A DNA stretch of 64,000 nucleotides from Pedobacter riviphilus (GTDB lineage Bacteria > Bacteroidota > Bacteroidia > Sphingobacteriales > Sphingobacteriaceae). The translations under genes were made by a program, and so were the position numbers. Under the pieces are notes generated by a model that searched no databases, was not told the DNA's origin, and worked only from the letters and a program-made list of their open reading frames with translations. The stretch lies in NCBI RefSeq assembly GCF_014692875.1, contig NZ_CP061171.1, positions 3,100,001-3,164,000 of the forward strand, in the 5' to 3' direction. Positions 1 to 10,697 of the stretch are shown piece after piece (within the stretch, counting starts at the first letter, position 1; each line of letters opens with the position of its first letter).

Positions 1-336
1 TGCATTCGGTCGCGAACAGGGTAGATTTTGATAATCATACTTGATATTTGGTTTTGAAGTTGTCTGACCGTAGAGCTTAGTTTTACAGTAGAAATATAAA
101 GACTAAAATAAATAATAAATGTTATAACAACGTTTATTATTTGGTTTTTTATTTTTGCATGAGGAAGAAACTAATCAAGTGCCCGTTTTTGTGACAAAAT
201 TGCTCATACTGTCGTAAAACAGTGCTGCAATCACCGAGTCTCTTCCGCTTCAATAAATTTTGGATCTCTTTTAAAAAAAAATAAACCAGAAAAAGATTCA
301 AATGTTAATATACAGGCGAAAACTAATAATGAGCTG
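1..336. other. Left-edge non-coding stretch
   Basis: No convincing gene is visible on either strand. The sequence is AT-rich and leads into the receiver-domain gene that starts at 337. Any gene crossing the left edge would end within the first few dozen bases and cannot be identified. Confidence 0.4.
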
Positions 337-693
337 ATGAGAAAATATATATTGGTTGTTGAAGACAACAGTGATATAAGAGAAATCGTTTATCTTCTCT
401 TAAGTGAAGACTACGAGGTACATTTTTGTGAAGATGCAACAACATTCCGAAACACGATATTTAAGAAACGTCCCGACGCTGTGATTTTAGATGTTATGCT
501 GCCTGACGGAAACGGGATTGATTTATGCTGTGAAATAAAGTCAGATTACAGAACGGGGCACATCCCGGTATTGATGATGTCTGCAAATTCCTCTCTTGAA
601 GAAATCAAAAAGAAATGTGATGCCGACGATTTTATCCCCAAACCCTTTAATATTGATCATTTCATTAATAAGGTTGCGGTTATGGTAGCTTAA
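337..693 (+). CDS. Single-domain response regulator (CheY-like receiver)
   Basis: This 118-residue protein is a receiver domain with no output domain. The acidic pair is E9-D10 in VVEDN, the phospho-acceptor is D52 in ILDVMLPDGNG, the conserved Ser/Thr switch position is S82 in MMSAN, and the conserved lysine is K102 in IPKPF. Such proteins take a phosphoryl group from a histidine kinase and relay it by binding a partner. No kinase lies beside it, so its partner is unknown. It stands alone, ending about 250 bp before the convergent porV gene. The length is normal for a stand-alone receiver. The start is the only reasonable ATG before the first beta strand. Confidence 0.9.
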   Translation: MRKYILVVEDNSDIREIVYLLLSEDYEVHFCEDATTFRNTIFKKRPDAVILDVMLPDGNGIDLCCEIKSDYRTGHIPVLMMSANSSLEEIKKKCDADDFIPKPFNIDHFINKVAVMVA

Positions 694-949
694 TTTAGAG
701 ATATCTTTGTTACTAACTCATGCATTGGTAATATGCAAATAAAACTGTAAGAGACCGGATAAAGGCTGAACAAAACTTACATACCATATTTTTTTTTGCA
801 TAAATGAGGTTTCCATCTTATCCTAATTAATTTTTAACGGTAAAATGCAGGTCATTTAACTAAAAAAAATACAAAGTAATATTTCAAAGCCTTCACAAAG
901 TGAAATCCGTAGTCGTTTGTTCAGAAATTGAGTTTGTTTAACTTTTATT

Positions 950-2122
950 TTATCTGATCTTACTAAAATTTGCCTGCAAACCAAACCTTATGGTATTTCT
1001 TAGCGGACTCTGAACTGATCCCATCAGATAGGAGAAATCGAAGGTAAAACGGCTATAACGAACTCCCAAACCAAGGGTAAGGTAAGAAGCGTCTGCCTTT
1101 TGAGGATTTTGATAAAGGTAGCCTGTACGCAGGTATAGTGTTTCTTTAAAACTGATTTCTGCACCTGCAGATATGCCCACCTCCTGAAGTTCTTCCCTAA
1201 AACCTCCAGGAGCATCGCTAAAAGAGCCGAATATACCCGCAGGAACAGAACGGTCAGGATCTTTACCTTTTACTATATTTCCATCAGCATCGTAAATGGG
1301 TTGGGTAGGCGCCATCAATTTGTTAAAATCGAGGGCAAAACTAACTTTTGTTGGGCCTTCTCCCATTTTCAGTGCAGAACCTATTTTAAAATTTGCCGGA
1401 AGGAAATACGATTTTAACGAAGTGCCATAAATCATCTTGGTACCAATATTAGAAAGGCCAAGACCAAAACTCAATATTGCAGGGGTTCCACCTAACTGGA
1501 TTTCCGACTTTTCAAGCGCAGAAACATCTACCGCCACCGCTTTACCTGCCCTAACATTATTAACTGCCCCTCCTCCAATTAAGTTACTGTTAATGTAACG
1601 CAAATTACCTCCAAGGGCAAATCCGGGACCGAGTTTTAATGCATAGCCTATGTCGAGAGCAAATTCGTTTGGATTATAAACGCCGAGATCCTGAAAATTA
1701 TCATCACTAAAATTTACATTTCCGATTGAAAAATACCGCAATGAAGCCGAAACCGTATTCCGCTCATTTAATCTGTAATAACCTGTAAGGAACGAAATAC
1801 TCATACCTGAAGCAAGCTGTTTGAGCCAGGGGCTGTATGAAAGCGAAACACCGATATCTCCATCAGGCAGAAATGCCAGTGCCGAGGTGTTAATTGTGCT
1901 GGCGTTAGCATCGGCATTAAGCGCAACCCCGGCATTCCCCATTGCCGCTGCCCTGGGCTGTGGCGTAATAAGCAGGAATGGTACCGCGGTATAAATATTA
2001 CTTAATCTGCTCGCATCAGCCTGGATACCATTAATGGACTGGGCATTAAGACTATAATGCAATACAACAAGACTTAAAAAGAGCCAATACTTAAAAGGCT
2101 TAACCGATAAATAATTTTTCAT
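950..2122 (-). CDS. porV: Type IX secretion outer-membrane protein PorV (LptO)
   Basis: About 390 residues with an N-terminal signal peptide (hydrophobic WLFLSLVVLHYSLNAQ). The PorV-type hallmark after the signal is a segment reading VPFLLITPQPRAAAMGNAGV, followed by beta-barrel strands and an NPNEFALDIGY motif. In known systems PorV is a 14-stranded outer-membrane protein that collects cargo carrying a C-terminal sorting domain from the translocon and hands it to the PorU sortase. The start at 2122 is preferred over an in-frame ATG 57 bases upstream because an AGGAAA ribosome site precedes it and the signal peptide begins there. It lies 86 bp downstream of the GH35 gene on the same strand and could be co-transcribed. 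The modular protein at 36808-44192 carries a matching sorting domain. PorV paralogues exist in this group, so this need not be the main copy. Confidence 0.82.
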   Translation of the reverse strand: MKNYLSVKPFKYWLFLSLVVLHYSLNAQSINGIQADASRLSNIYTAVPFLLITPQPRAAAMGNAGVALNADANASTINTSALAFLPDGDIGVSLSYSPWLKQLASGMSISFLTGYYRLNERNTVSASLRYFSIGNVNFSDDNFQDLGVYNPNEFALDIGYALKLGPGFALGGNLRYINSNLIGGGAVNNVRAGKAVAVDVSALEKSEIQLGGTPAILSFGLGLSNIGTKMIYGTSLKSYFLPANFKIGSALKMGEGPTKVSFALDFNKLMAPTQPIYDADGNIVKGKDPDRSVPAGIFGSFSDAPGGFREELQEVGISAGAEISFKETLYLRTGYLYQNPQKADASYLTLGLGVRYSRFTFDFSYLMGSVQSPLRNTIRFGLQANFSKIR

Positions 2123-2208
2123 AATAGTTTCCTGATAATGGACTGATTCATTCTGTTCGTTCTTATGCCCAAGTGCCAAGCAGTATGTTTGCAGCCTGTT
2201 CTGCCTAT

Positions 2209-4658
2209 CTAATTGTTGTCGTTATTATAACTGCAGATTTCCATTGCCCGGATTACAGCGCCATTAACGGTTTGCCTTAAGCCGAGCGTAATGTTATTTT
2301 TCTCTCCCTCTTTAAGGTTCAGCCAACATTCGGGTATATAGAATTCCCTTTGTGGACCAGCCTCCCAGTGGCGGCCTATGTTATGGCCATTTATATAAAT
2401 AAATCCATTACCAGAAGCATTGATAAGAAGCCTCCATGTTCTTTTTCCATCATTTTTAGGCAATTTAAATTCTGCCCGGTACCAGGTTAAAAGTGCATTT
2501 TGTTTTCCTTTGGGTTGCAGGTTATTTCCCTTGCGTGGGATCTGAAAAGTGGTATCCAGCGGTACAACTTTCCATTGCTTGCTATCAAAGCCATTTTCAG
2601 TAAATTTTTGCGCTATACCAGATAAGTTAGCAGAATAATCCCACTCCAACTTTTTGTTAATCGCTGTTGTACCATCAGACAGGCCCGCAATGCGGATGCC
2701 GCAAAGTTCTTCCATCGGAAAATATCCATGTTCATGTCCTATATTCTCGTAAACCAGCCATACTTCATTATGGTCTTCTTTCAGTAGCCCGGTCAAATCG
2801 AATTGGTTATCGTATTCGGTTTCTTTTAAAAAAGTAAACGATTTATCGCGTTGGCGGGTAACCTCTGAAACCCACTTTTCAGCAGGAAATATACGGGGAG
2901 CAATTTTGCCGTTAACTTCCATATTTATGATATCCCTCGAATAGGTGTTGAATAACATTCGTGTATATTTACCAACTTCTTGTTTATTCAGGTTGAAACC
3001 TGAGCGGTAACGAACGTAGCGCAAATCATTTATCTCCATTTCAGGTAAAGATTTTCCCTGGTATAAGGGGTGCCAGAGGCCTTGTGCATCTTCATTGTAT
3101 TGTTGTACTGATTTAAAACGAAAGCTAACCGGCAAGGATACTTTTGCTATTGGTGCCTGGTAATACCACCAGATGCCTTTTTCAGCACCGCCTGTTGGAG
3201 GAATAATCAATACTTTTGTTTCAAGTGGTCCCAAATCGTAACGGATTAAAAGATCGGTTAACATTCCCTTTGTTGTATCGGCTTCATTTTTACTTTTAAT
3301 CAGGACTTTATTTTCATCCTGATCGATGTTGTACATAGGCTGTCCGGTATCGCTTTTACCCGCTTTAACTGTTGCAGTACCGCTATTACTTTGTTCTGTA
3401 GAACTGTTGTGCATAAATACAAAGCGTGTTCCATCTGCAGATATACGTTGTGCACCCACAATTTCGGCCGGAGCACTTTCAAAGCTGCATAAGCCACCTT
3501 TTGAGTTAATAAGCTCATGCCCATATTTTTTAATGAAATCACCTAAATTTTGTGCAGCATAATATTTTGGAGATAATGCTCCATTTTCACGGATCGCTGC
3601 GTTATAATCATAAGTTGTGGTTTGCCCCCGGGCACCCCAGCCCGCAAAATGCGTTCCTCCAACAAACACATAAGGGAAAATACCTGTGGCACCTCCTGCA
3701 ATTGACATCATTGCGAGGGCATAAAAATGTTTGTCGTTAGAGTAATGCTCTTCACTCAGTTTCCCTCCTACTGTTGCAAACCAACCACCTTGCAGCTCAG
3801 TAACGAATCCAGGGGCATCGGGCTGCTGTTGTTTTAAATCGCCCATGCGTTTTGCACAACTAATAGCATCTTTCAAACCAACATAATAGTTATCGCAATC
3901 GAAAACCTGCGATAATAAAGGATCTTTGCTTCCGCGGGTTTCAGATGTTAGGCAGGTAAATACAGGTATCGTTATCCCCGTGCCGCGCACACAGTTGTAC
4001 ATACGTTGCAAGGCATGAGATTTGTTTGTTGTTTTGTGTGCATTGTACTCATTTTCTATCTGTAAAAGAATAATTCCTTTCTTGCCTTTTTGTTTCGCGG
4101 TGATCTGCTCTTTCTGAATAACTTTACATACCGCTTTATACCAGTGATCGTGCCAGTCCAGATAACGGTCATCAGCACTTCGCAGCCAAAAGCCCTCCAC
4201 ATCATCAGGACGGAACTTAGCCAGCCAGCGGGGATAGCCCCTCCTGCAAATTCGGCACAGATAAATGCCCCTGGCCGGATAACAGTATAGAAACCAAACT
4301 CTTCCTGAGCCATACGAATCCAGTCTGTAAGATCTTTGAAATTAAACTGAGAATAGTCATTCAGCCCCTTCGGCATATTTAACTCACAAAGATTCCATGG
4401 AACATATGTTTCAACTGTGTTAAAGCCTGCCGACTTTATTTTGGAGAAACGATCACGCCAGAGTGCTTTAGGTGTACGGAAATAATGAAAAGCGGCACTG
4501 TAAACAAAAGTTTGTTTGCCTTCTATGTATAAACAGGCCCCATCGTACCTGATTTTATCAGGAAAGGGAAAAGACTTCTGCGGTTGAAGGTTTTGAGACT
4601 TTGACGACAGGGTTATTGCCATCATGATCAGGAACTGAAAAATTGTTTTTTTGAACAT
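2209..4658 (-). pseudogene. GH35 beta-galactosidase, frameshifted at a G run (probably intact in vivo)
   Basis: Two overlapping reading frames (4658-4056 and 4200-2209) together encode one secreted GH35 beta-galactosidase of about 816 residues. The first part has a signal peptide and the family opening (YSAAFHYFR, GFNTVETYVPWNLCE, RPGAFICAEF). The second continues with the substrate-site segment ending WLRSADDRYLDW, the acid/base Glu in IENEYN (about residue 204 of the restored protein) and the nucleophile Glu in VTELQGGW (about 288). A galactose-binding-like C-terminal region follows. The frame changes at the GGGG run (plus-strand C run 4238-4241). One extra G gives the family-typical GGGYPRWLAKFRPDD. 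Beta-galactosidases of this family remove terminal galactose, here plausibly from hemicellulose side chains. The break could be an assembly error or a true mutation; the former is favoured because the same pattern recurs in the window. Confidence 0.85.
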
Positions 4659-5041
4659 TCGAAAAAATAGGTGTTTAAATTCTAATCTGGCTGAGAGTAG
4701 ATACTTTTACAATTGACAAAGCAAAATGAAAACAATACTCTGTCGGTTTGTTGTAATTGAATAAAAAGGCAGCAAATACCTCGACATTGCATCCTTTGGC
4801 CTTACGCGATTAACATTTAACTTTTTTATTATAAAATTAACTGCCAATAAAAATTACGGTACAAAATCGCATTGTTCCTGTTCATTAGTTTTTTAAGCTG
4901 CCATGCAAATCATGGTTAACATCTGTAGATAATAATTTAACAAATGAGCCAATATATTTATACATAAGCTACTAATTTCGTTAACATAAGGGGTTGAAAG
5001 GTGCTGCATCGATCATAAAATCACTAACCAAATACCATAAT
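4659..5041. promoter_or_regulatory. Divergent promoter region between GH35 and GH5
   Basis: This 383-bp AT-rich region separates two divergently transcribed glycosidase genes and must hold both promoters. Sequences resembling the Bacteroidota -7 element (TAnnTTTG) occur, for example TAATTTCG near 4973, but none is a clean match with a -33 partner. No operator could be assigned. Confidence 0.35.
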
Positions 5042-6739
5042 ATGAGAACACTAAATTACCTAACAGGCATTATGCTGGCTGTTTTAGCGCTAGGCTGCCA
5101 AAAACAAAAGATTGAAAATCCTACAGTCCTTCAATCTACAAAACGAGCGGTTACCATGCCAACCGCCACGAGTTATCCCAATTATAATACTTCGCCACAA
5201 CCTGCAGACCAATCGGGGGTTGGTAGTACCGCAGTCCAGCTTGCTGCTAAATTTACACTGGGATGGAACGCCGGTAATAGCCTGGAAGCCATAGGTGGCG
5301 AAACCTATTGGGGTAACCCCGCACTTACCCAGGCAATGATTGACCAGGTAAAAAGAAGTGGCTTTACGGCAGTACGGCTTCCCTGTTCATGGAACCAGTA
5401 TATGGCCAACACCAGTACTGCTCAGCTTCAGCAATCGTGGCTTAACAGGGTAAAAGATGTGGTCCAATACTGCGTAAATGATGGTTTATACGTAATCCTG
5501 AATATCCACTGGGACGGAGGGTGGTTGGAAAACAACTGCACTACAGCCCAACAGCCCTATGTAAATGCCATGCAAAAAGCATTCTGGGAACAGATTGCAA
5601 CACAATTGCGCAATTTTGATGAACATGTTATTTTTGCCAGCGCCAATGAACCAGCAGTTTCTGATGCTACAGGAATGGGCGTACTGTTATCTTATCATCA
5701 AACTTTTGTAAACGCGGTTCGATCTACCGGTGGTAAAAATAGTTACCGTACACTTGTAATTCAGGGGCCTAGTACCAATATAGACCATACCAACAACCTG
5801 ATGAACACCTTACCAACTGATTCGGCCCCTAACCGATTAATGGTAGAAGTACACTACTATACCCCGTTCAATTTCGCAGGACTACCAGATGACGTAAGTT
5901 GGGGAAATGCCTTTTATTATTGGGGTAATGGTTACCACTCCACCACTGATGCTTCGCGAAATGCTACTTATGGAGAAGAAGCAGATGCCGGACCACAATT
6001 TGCCCTGATGAAAACTAAGTATATTGATAAAGGTATACCCGTTATACTTGGAGAATACGGCGCAATCAGGAGACCTAATACTTTATCAGGTGATAACTTA
6101 ACTTTACACCTGGCTAGCAGGGCTTATTATATCAACCATGTTACCCGGCAAGCGGTGCAATACGGATTAAAGCCATTTTATTTTGATGATGGCGCTTCAG
6201 GAAACAATGCATTCAGGATCCTGGACAGGCAAAATATTGGTGCAGCTGACCAACAAGCTTTGGCAGCGGTTGTACAGGCAGGCCAAAATGCCAATACTTC
6301 AAGCATTCAGGCCGGGCAAATTTACCAGATTTACAATAGGTATAGCTTTAAAGCCCTTGAAGCTGCCGGTTGGGGCAGCTCAAACGGAACAGTTGCACAG
6401 CAATGGTTATATGGTGCAGGCGCTAATCAACAATTTAAGGTAGAGGATGCAGGCAGTGGATTGTTTCGTCTTACCCCAGTTCATGCACCTACAAAGTGCC
6501 TGGAAATTAATGGCTGGAGCACCGCTGATGGTGGACAGGCCGTTTTGTGGGATTACAATGGCACTGCGAATCAAAAATGGTCTATTCAGATAACCGACAA
6601 TGGTTATTACCGGATATCGAATGCCAATAGCGGGAAAGCGCTTGATATGACAGGCTCATCGTTAAACAATGGAACTGCTGCTGTACAATGGTCGTACTCC
6701 GGAGGAAGAAACCAGCAATGGGGATTTGTAAAAATCTAA
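5042..6739 (+). CDS. GH5 endoglucanase lipoprotein with ricin-type lectin domain
   Basis: About 565 residues counted from the ATG at 5042, where a lipoprotein signal with lipobox LALGC (Cys19) begins. An upstream in-frame ATG at 4994 would put extra residues before the signal and is less likely. The catalytic domain has classic GH5 features: GWNAGNSLE, an Arg in TAVRLPCSWNQY, NIHWDGGW, the acid/base Glu in ASANEP (about E203), VEVHYYTPF, and the nucleophile Glu in ILGEYGA (about E338). The last 140 or so residues form a beta-trefoil lectin (CBM13/ricin type) with repeated QQW, NQKW and NQQW signatures. GH5 members of this type cleave internal beta-1,4-glucan bonds in cellulose, xyloglucan or mannan; the exact substrate cannot be read from the sequence. 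The enzyme is predicted to be surface- or periplasm-anchored. Confidence 0.88.
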   Translation: MRTLNYLTGIMLAVLALGCQKQKIENPTVLQSTKRAVTMPTATSYPNYNTSPQPADQSGVGSTAVQLAAKFTLGWNAGNSLEAIGGETYWGNPALTQAMIDQVKRSGFTAVRLPCSWNQYMANTSTAQLQQSWLNRVKDVVQYCVNDGLYVILNIHWDGGWLENNCTTAQQPYVNAMQKAFWEQIATQLRNFDEHVIFASANEPAVSDATGMGVLLSYHQTFVNAVRSTGGKNSYRTLVIQGPSTNIDHTNNLMNTLPTDSAPNRLMVEVHYYTPFNFAGLPDDVSWGNAFYYWGNGYHSTTDASRNATYGEEADAGPQFALMKTKYIDKGIPVILGEYGAIRRPNTLSGDNLTLHLASRAYYINHVTRQAVQYGLKPFYFDDGASGNNAFRILDRQNIGAADQQALAAVVQAGQNANTSSIQAGQIYQIYNRYSFKALEAAGWGSSNGTVAQQWLYGAGANQQFKVEDAGSGLFRLTPVHAPTKCLEINGWSTADGGQAVLWDYNGTANQKWSIQITDNGYYRISNANSGKALDMTGSSLNNGTAAVQWSYSGGRNQQWGFVKI

Positions 6740-6784
6740 AGATCAAAGTCTCCAGTTAATCTTGCTGACACAACCATATACAAT

Positions 6785-6814
6785 AAAGGCTTCATCTTAA
6801 TCGATGAAGCCTTT
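6785..6814. terminator. Bidirectional intrinsic terminator
   Basis: A perfect 12-bp stem (AAAGGCTTCATC with its complement) around a 6-base loop lies between the convergent GH5 and alginate-lyase genes, with A/T-rich flanks on both sides. It can end transcription from both directions. Confidence 0.8.
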
Positions 6815-6837
6815 ATTATTATTTAACGTATTATTAT

Positions 6838-8112
6838 TTAACGGGAAAAGGTCAAGGTCCCAAAGCCTAGCTGATCATAGCCCCCACTATTTGGCCCATA
6901 GTCTCCGCCTCCACCCTCAGGCCGTACTTTTTCGGCGAATTGGGTCGTATACGTAGCTGTTTTACCTTTTACCTTCACATAATAATTGTAAACCAGCTCC
7001 CATCCCGGGCGGATGTTACCCCTACCACCACTTGAGATAACCGTTTGATTTGAATTTTCGCAGTTATTATAGGTGGTAAAGGGAACAGTATTGGTTGTAT
7101 TGATATTATAGGCGGCTATGTATTCGCTAACCCCTAAAAGTGGCGGATTAACATGGCTCCAGGGGTTATAATCAAAAAAGTTCTGGCCCTGATTATACAG
7201 CATCTGGCAAAAGGTTCCGAAAAGGGGAACCTCCATTGTAGCATGGCCCTGATCTCTTCCAGCCTCCTGTGCCTGATCCATACCATTAGGATAAGTTGCT
7301 GTTGTTACCCTTCCGATGTAGGCGGTACCGGTTCCACTGTGCTGGTAATAATCTATAGCATAATTAATCTTGGCCACATCATCACAAAGAATGCCAATAG
7401 CTAACACCGTGCATAAGTTAGACATATCCCAGTTAAGCCAGTAATGGGTACCGCAGGTGTTGTTATGCCTGTTCAAAAAATCGCTCGAAACCGGATAATA
7501 TACATTAAGCATGAAATTTTTAAAAGCGGCGAAATCTGCTGCAGACCAACCGCTGTAACCACGCATAATTTCTGCAGCATTTGCCCATTGGTACCCTTGC
7601 AATCCTGCAGCCAGTTGTTTATTGCTATCACCATCAATATACTTGCATTTAACTGCCCAAGCATTCATAATGGCTACGGCATTTGCACCACAGGCTGCAT
7701 CTCCCTTAATTTTCCATCGTAAGGCATTTTGATAAGCTGCCGCAGCATCCTGACATGCCAGAATGTAATTTTCTCCTCTTCCGCTTGCTGCTCTTCCACG
7801 TACGATTGTATCTACCGGCCGTGGTACATAAGTGGCAGCAGAGCGACCATTAGCTACAAGTTTGTTCCAACCATCCAGCCAGGGTTGTGCCCCTGCATTT
7901 ACCTTGGTTGTCATTCGGATAAAATCAGCTGCAGAGTGAAGCATCCCTGGGTGTACAACAGTAGTTACCCGCCCAAGGGCAGTAGCAACCATTTGTTTTC
8001 CGGGCGCCAGACCGGTGCTCAAATTTGTAGTATCCTCAGCGGCAATTGGTTTACTGCATCCAAATGACAGGAATGCGATGCATAGCATGATTTGATTCAT
8101 TTTTGTTTTCAT
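6838..8112 (-). CDS. Alginate-lyase-family lipoprotein
   Basis: A 424-residue protein beginning with a lipoprotein signal (hydrophobic stretch ending LSFGC). The body matches the alginate-lyase (alpha/alpha-toroid) superfamily in pattern: VHPGMLHSAADF, ENYILACQDAAAAYQ, GYQWANAAEIMRGYSGW, NNTCGTHYWLNWDMSNL, AQEAGRDQGHATM. The His-rich NHW/GRDQGH-type positions are where catalytic residues sit in related polysaccharide lyases. Such enzymes cleave uronic-acid polysaccharides by beta-elimination; whether the substrate is alginate or another polyuronate cannot be told. It has its own 5' region and ends convergently with the GH5 gene at a shared terminator. The related N-terminal domain of the giant protein at 36808-44192 starts with a similar VHPG segment. 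Confidence 0.75.
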   Translation of the reverse strand: MKTKMNQIMLCIAFLSFGCSKPIAAEDTTNLSTGLAPGKQMVATALGRVTTVVHPGMLHSAADFIRMTTKVNAGAQPWLDGWNKLVANGRSAATYVPRPVDTIVRGRAASGRGENYILACQDAAAAYQNALRWKIKGDAACGANAVAIMNAWAVKCKYIDGDSNKQLAAGLQGYQWANAAEIMRGYSGWSAADFAAFKNFMLNVYYPVSSDFLNRHNNTCGTHYWLNWDMSNLCTVLAIGILCDDVAKINYAIDYYQHSGTGTAYIGRVTTATYPNGMDQAQEAGRDQGHATMEVPLFGTFCQMLYNQGQNFFDYNPWSHVNPPLLGVSEYIAAYNINTTNTVPFTTYNNCENSNQTVISSGGRGNIRPGWELVYNYYVKVKGKTATYTTQFAEKVRPEGGGGDYGPNSGGYDQLGFGTLTFSR

Positions 8113-8665
8113 AGGGTATATATAAATGAAGATTAAATACTATTATTTAAAGTATTCTCAATAGTCAGCTTATTTTAAACGGTTATACGCTTTTTTAAAG
8201 GCAAAGGTTGCCCAATTGGCCGTAACCAGATGTATCAAGTACTGTTCCATACTCCGCTTGTCTTTTGTAATACATAGTGATATGCTTCTACCCTATTGTA
8301 ATTTTACGGAAACTCACAAAAACAGCATTAAAATTCTCATTTACAAATATTTACAACCATTAACAGTGATTTTTTTCAACTTTATTTCTTATAAGACAAA
8401 ATCAGTATTTTTCTATACTCTTTCCGCTTAATTTTTCTTAAAAAATGATGTAACAACTTGAAGTTGTGCAATTTCAGCAAAAAATCAATTGTTTATTTGC
8501 AAAACCAGGACAGTTCAAGGATTTCATTGCGTAGACTAAATTATTCAGTGGTATCAGGAGACAGTGCAGTTGCCAAAACTCTTTCAGGAATAGTAAAATA
8601 CAAAGATTGGATCACCATACAGGTTGACCCAATCTATAACTGTTAAGCAATTAATTATTTTAAGC
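8113..8665. other. Intergenic region upstream of the alginate-lyase gene
   Basis: No supported gene. It should contain the promoter for the minus-strand lyase gene. Near 8607-8638 an imperfect inverted repeat (GATTGG with CCAATC) lies just past the 3' end of the GH29 gene and may mark its transcript end. It lacks a clear T run. Confidence 0.35.
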
Positions 8666-10329
8666 TTAAGTAATTTTAAGGGCATTAGCGTAGGAAGCCT
8701 GTGGCTGATTTGCAGGAAAATAAACCTTTAAACCTTGTGAATTTCTTTCAAAACGCAAATTTTCTTTGGTAGCAAGCAGTTGCACAGTGTTTATTTTTCC
8801 GGGATAATTTAATGATCCTTCGGCCAGACTGGAAATCAAAACCGAACCTTCAGCAGGCCAGGCCATAACCGTAGCAAACAATTCTTTTTCTTTAACGGCA
8901 AACCGGATATCTTTATCACTAAAAGGTACACCTTTGCCTTCATTAAATCCTTGCGCGCTTAATTTAGGTGATTTTTCCTGTGCAGGTCCTTCTCCAAAAA
9001 TTTTCCATGGCCGGGTGCCATATATACTGTCTCCGTTCGCTTTCATCCATACGCCAATGTCTTCAACGATTTTTCGCTCCAGCTCATCTATTGTACCATC
9101 GCCGCGCACAGGAATATTGAGCATCAGATTACCATTTTTGCTCACTACATCAATCAAGGTATGGATTACGGTTTTTGCAGTTTTATAACCATTTCTGTTA
9201 TAAATTCCCCGTTCGTAATGCCACCCCCTATACAGGTATCGGTTTGCCAAGGCAGGGGCTCAATGTTGTTGCTCTGCCCACGTTCTATATCCCACACCAT
9301 AGCCTTACGCTGTGTTTCATTAAGTATTTTTCCGGTAACTACTGCATTAAGCTTGCCTTTGTTCTTAATACTTTTGTTGTAAAGGTGTGCTGCAATTTTC
9401 AACCCTACATCACTAATTGGCCACATGGGCAATTGCGAATCGTCAAAATATACCATATCCGGGTTATATTTGTTGATCAGATCGATAGTGCGGTTATAAA
9501 ACTTGTTGATGTATGCACTGGTAGGCGGGGTAACACCATTGCCCCAATCCCATTGACTATGTATTGTTCCGTTATTCTGGCTATTTTGACTCAGCTGATG
9601 GTCTTGTGCATAAAGTTCTTGCGGATCAAGACCATCCCACCATTTACCTTTCCCATCTGCTTTTGTCAGCTTCCCATCGTATGGAACACCTGCCAGAGGG
9701 CCGTTTTTGTCTGCACGCTGGCTAGTTTCAAACCAACTCCATGCGTGTGCAGCATGCACACTAACTCCAAATGGCAATTGATGCTTTTTAGCCGCAGCAG
9801 CCCATCCGCCAATGATGTCTTTTTTAGGGCCTACTTTGGTAGAATTCCAGTTCTTCTGGTATTTACTGTTATAAAGATCCAGGTTATCATGGTGGTTGGC
9901 CAGCGCCATAAAATATTTGGCCCCGGCGCTTTTATATAGTGAAACAAGCGACTCAGGGTCCCAATTCTCTGCTTTCCAGACATTGATTACATCTTTAAAG
10001 CCAAATTTAGAAGGATGCCCATATTTCTCAATATGATATTTATATTTCCAGCTCCCCTCCATATACATTTCCCTGGCATACCAATCGCCAGCTTCTGGTT
10101 GGCACTGAGGCCCCCAGTGTGCCCACATGCCAAATTTCGCATCTCTAAACCATTCAGGGGTTTTATAATTAGCGAGCGACTCCCATGTTGGGGAGAATGG
10201 TCCTGCGAGGATCTTCTCTACAAACTCTTTTGCTCCATCATTATTTGACTGAAATCCGGAAAGTTTATTGGAAAGTAAAACTCCGGGAATACCAATAGCA
10301 AGGCTTTGGATTAGTTGTCTGCGGTTCAT
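8666..10329 (-). pseudogene. GH29 alpha-L-fucosidase, frameshifted at a G run (probably intact in vivo)
   Basis: Two overlapping frames (10329-9166 and 9250-8666) make one alpha-L-fucosidase of about 554 residues. The N-terminus has a twin-arginine-like leader (NRRQLIQSLAIG). Family features include WFRDAKFGMWAHWGP, AKYFMALANHHDNLD, the nucleophile Asp in DMVYFDDSQ (about D296) and, after the break, GWHYERG and NGNLMLNIP. At the plus-strand C run 9224-9228 the first frame reads CIGGGITNG. Adding one G joins it as CIGGWHYERG, exactly the family sequence. GH29 enzymes release alpha-linked fucose with retention. With GH95 and GH35 in the same window, this one probably trims fucosylated side chains. 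The break matches six other one-G losses here and is more likely an assembly error than decay. Confidence 0.86.
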
Positions 10330-10522
10330 AAAATTTGGTCAGTATTAATTGTGGAAACAAATTTATCGCAGCAAGCTTCAATATCTTTGTATTTAACAGA
10401 CTATTTTTTGCAAAATTCCGACATTCCCTATAAGTTCATGTATCCGTTTGTATAGAAATAAGTGTATTTTTTTATTCAAAATGCAAAAAAAATAAGTTTT
10501 CAAATCCTATATTTGCAGCCTT

Positions 10523-10594
10523 GCTCCCGTAGTTCAATGGATAGAATTATGGTTTCCGGTACCATCGATATGAGTTCGAATCTCGTCGGGAGCA
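10523..10594 (+). tRNA. tRNA-Arg (anticodon CCG)
   Basis: A 72-nt cloverleaf is fully paired: acceptor GCTCCCG with CGGGAGC, D-stem GTTC with GAAT, anticodon stem ATGGT/ACCAT around loop TTCCGGT, a 4-nt variable loop, and T-stem ATGAG/CTCGT around TTCGAAT. The discriminator base is A and CCA is not encoded. The anticodon CCG reads CGG. A strong terminator follows at once. The 3' end of the gene and the sequence beyond it recur elsewhere in the window. Confidence 0.95.
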
Positions 10595-10694
10595 CCTCAC
10601 GAGACAAATCAGTTTTTATGCTGTTTGTCTCGTTTTTTATTTTACGCAACTCACTATTAATCAACTACATTAACTCAAATCTTTTCGTTCAATC
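10589..10694 (+). repeat. Direct repeat copy 1 (tRNA-Arg 3' end and downstream)
   Basis: This segment spans the last bases of the tRNA, its terminator and about 55 bp beyond. It is repeated almost base for base at 12409-12514 and more loosely at 56754-56830. Conserved landmarks in all three are CTCAC, the terminator region, TTTTACGCAAC and CTATTA. Copies 1 and 2 also share CTTTTCGTTCAATC at their ends. The arrangement resembles attachment-site duplication at a tRNA 3' end. Confidence 0.8.
10599..10638 (+). terminator. Intrinsic terminator of tRNA-Arg
   Basis: A perfect 10-bp stem (ACGAGACAAA with TTTGTCTCGT) is followed by a T run, starting five bases after the tRNA. Confidence 0.9.
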
Positions 10695-10697
10695 TAG

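Noticed and set aside
8216..8646. Two short plus-strand frames (71 and 62 codons) upstream of the alginate-lyase gene
   Set aside because: No family pattern, no ribosome site, and biased low-complexity composition.
9175..9939. 254-codon plus-strand frame inside the fucosidase gene
   Set aside because: It is the antisense shadow of a recognisable GH29 enzyme and has no protein-family features.
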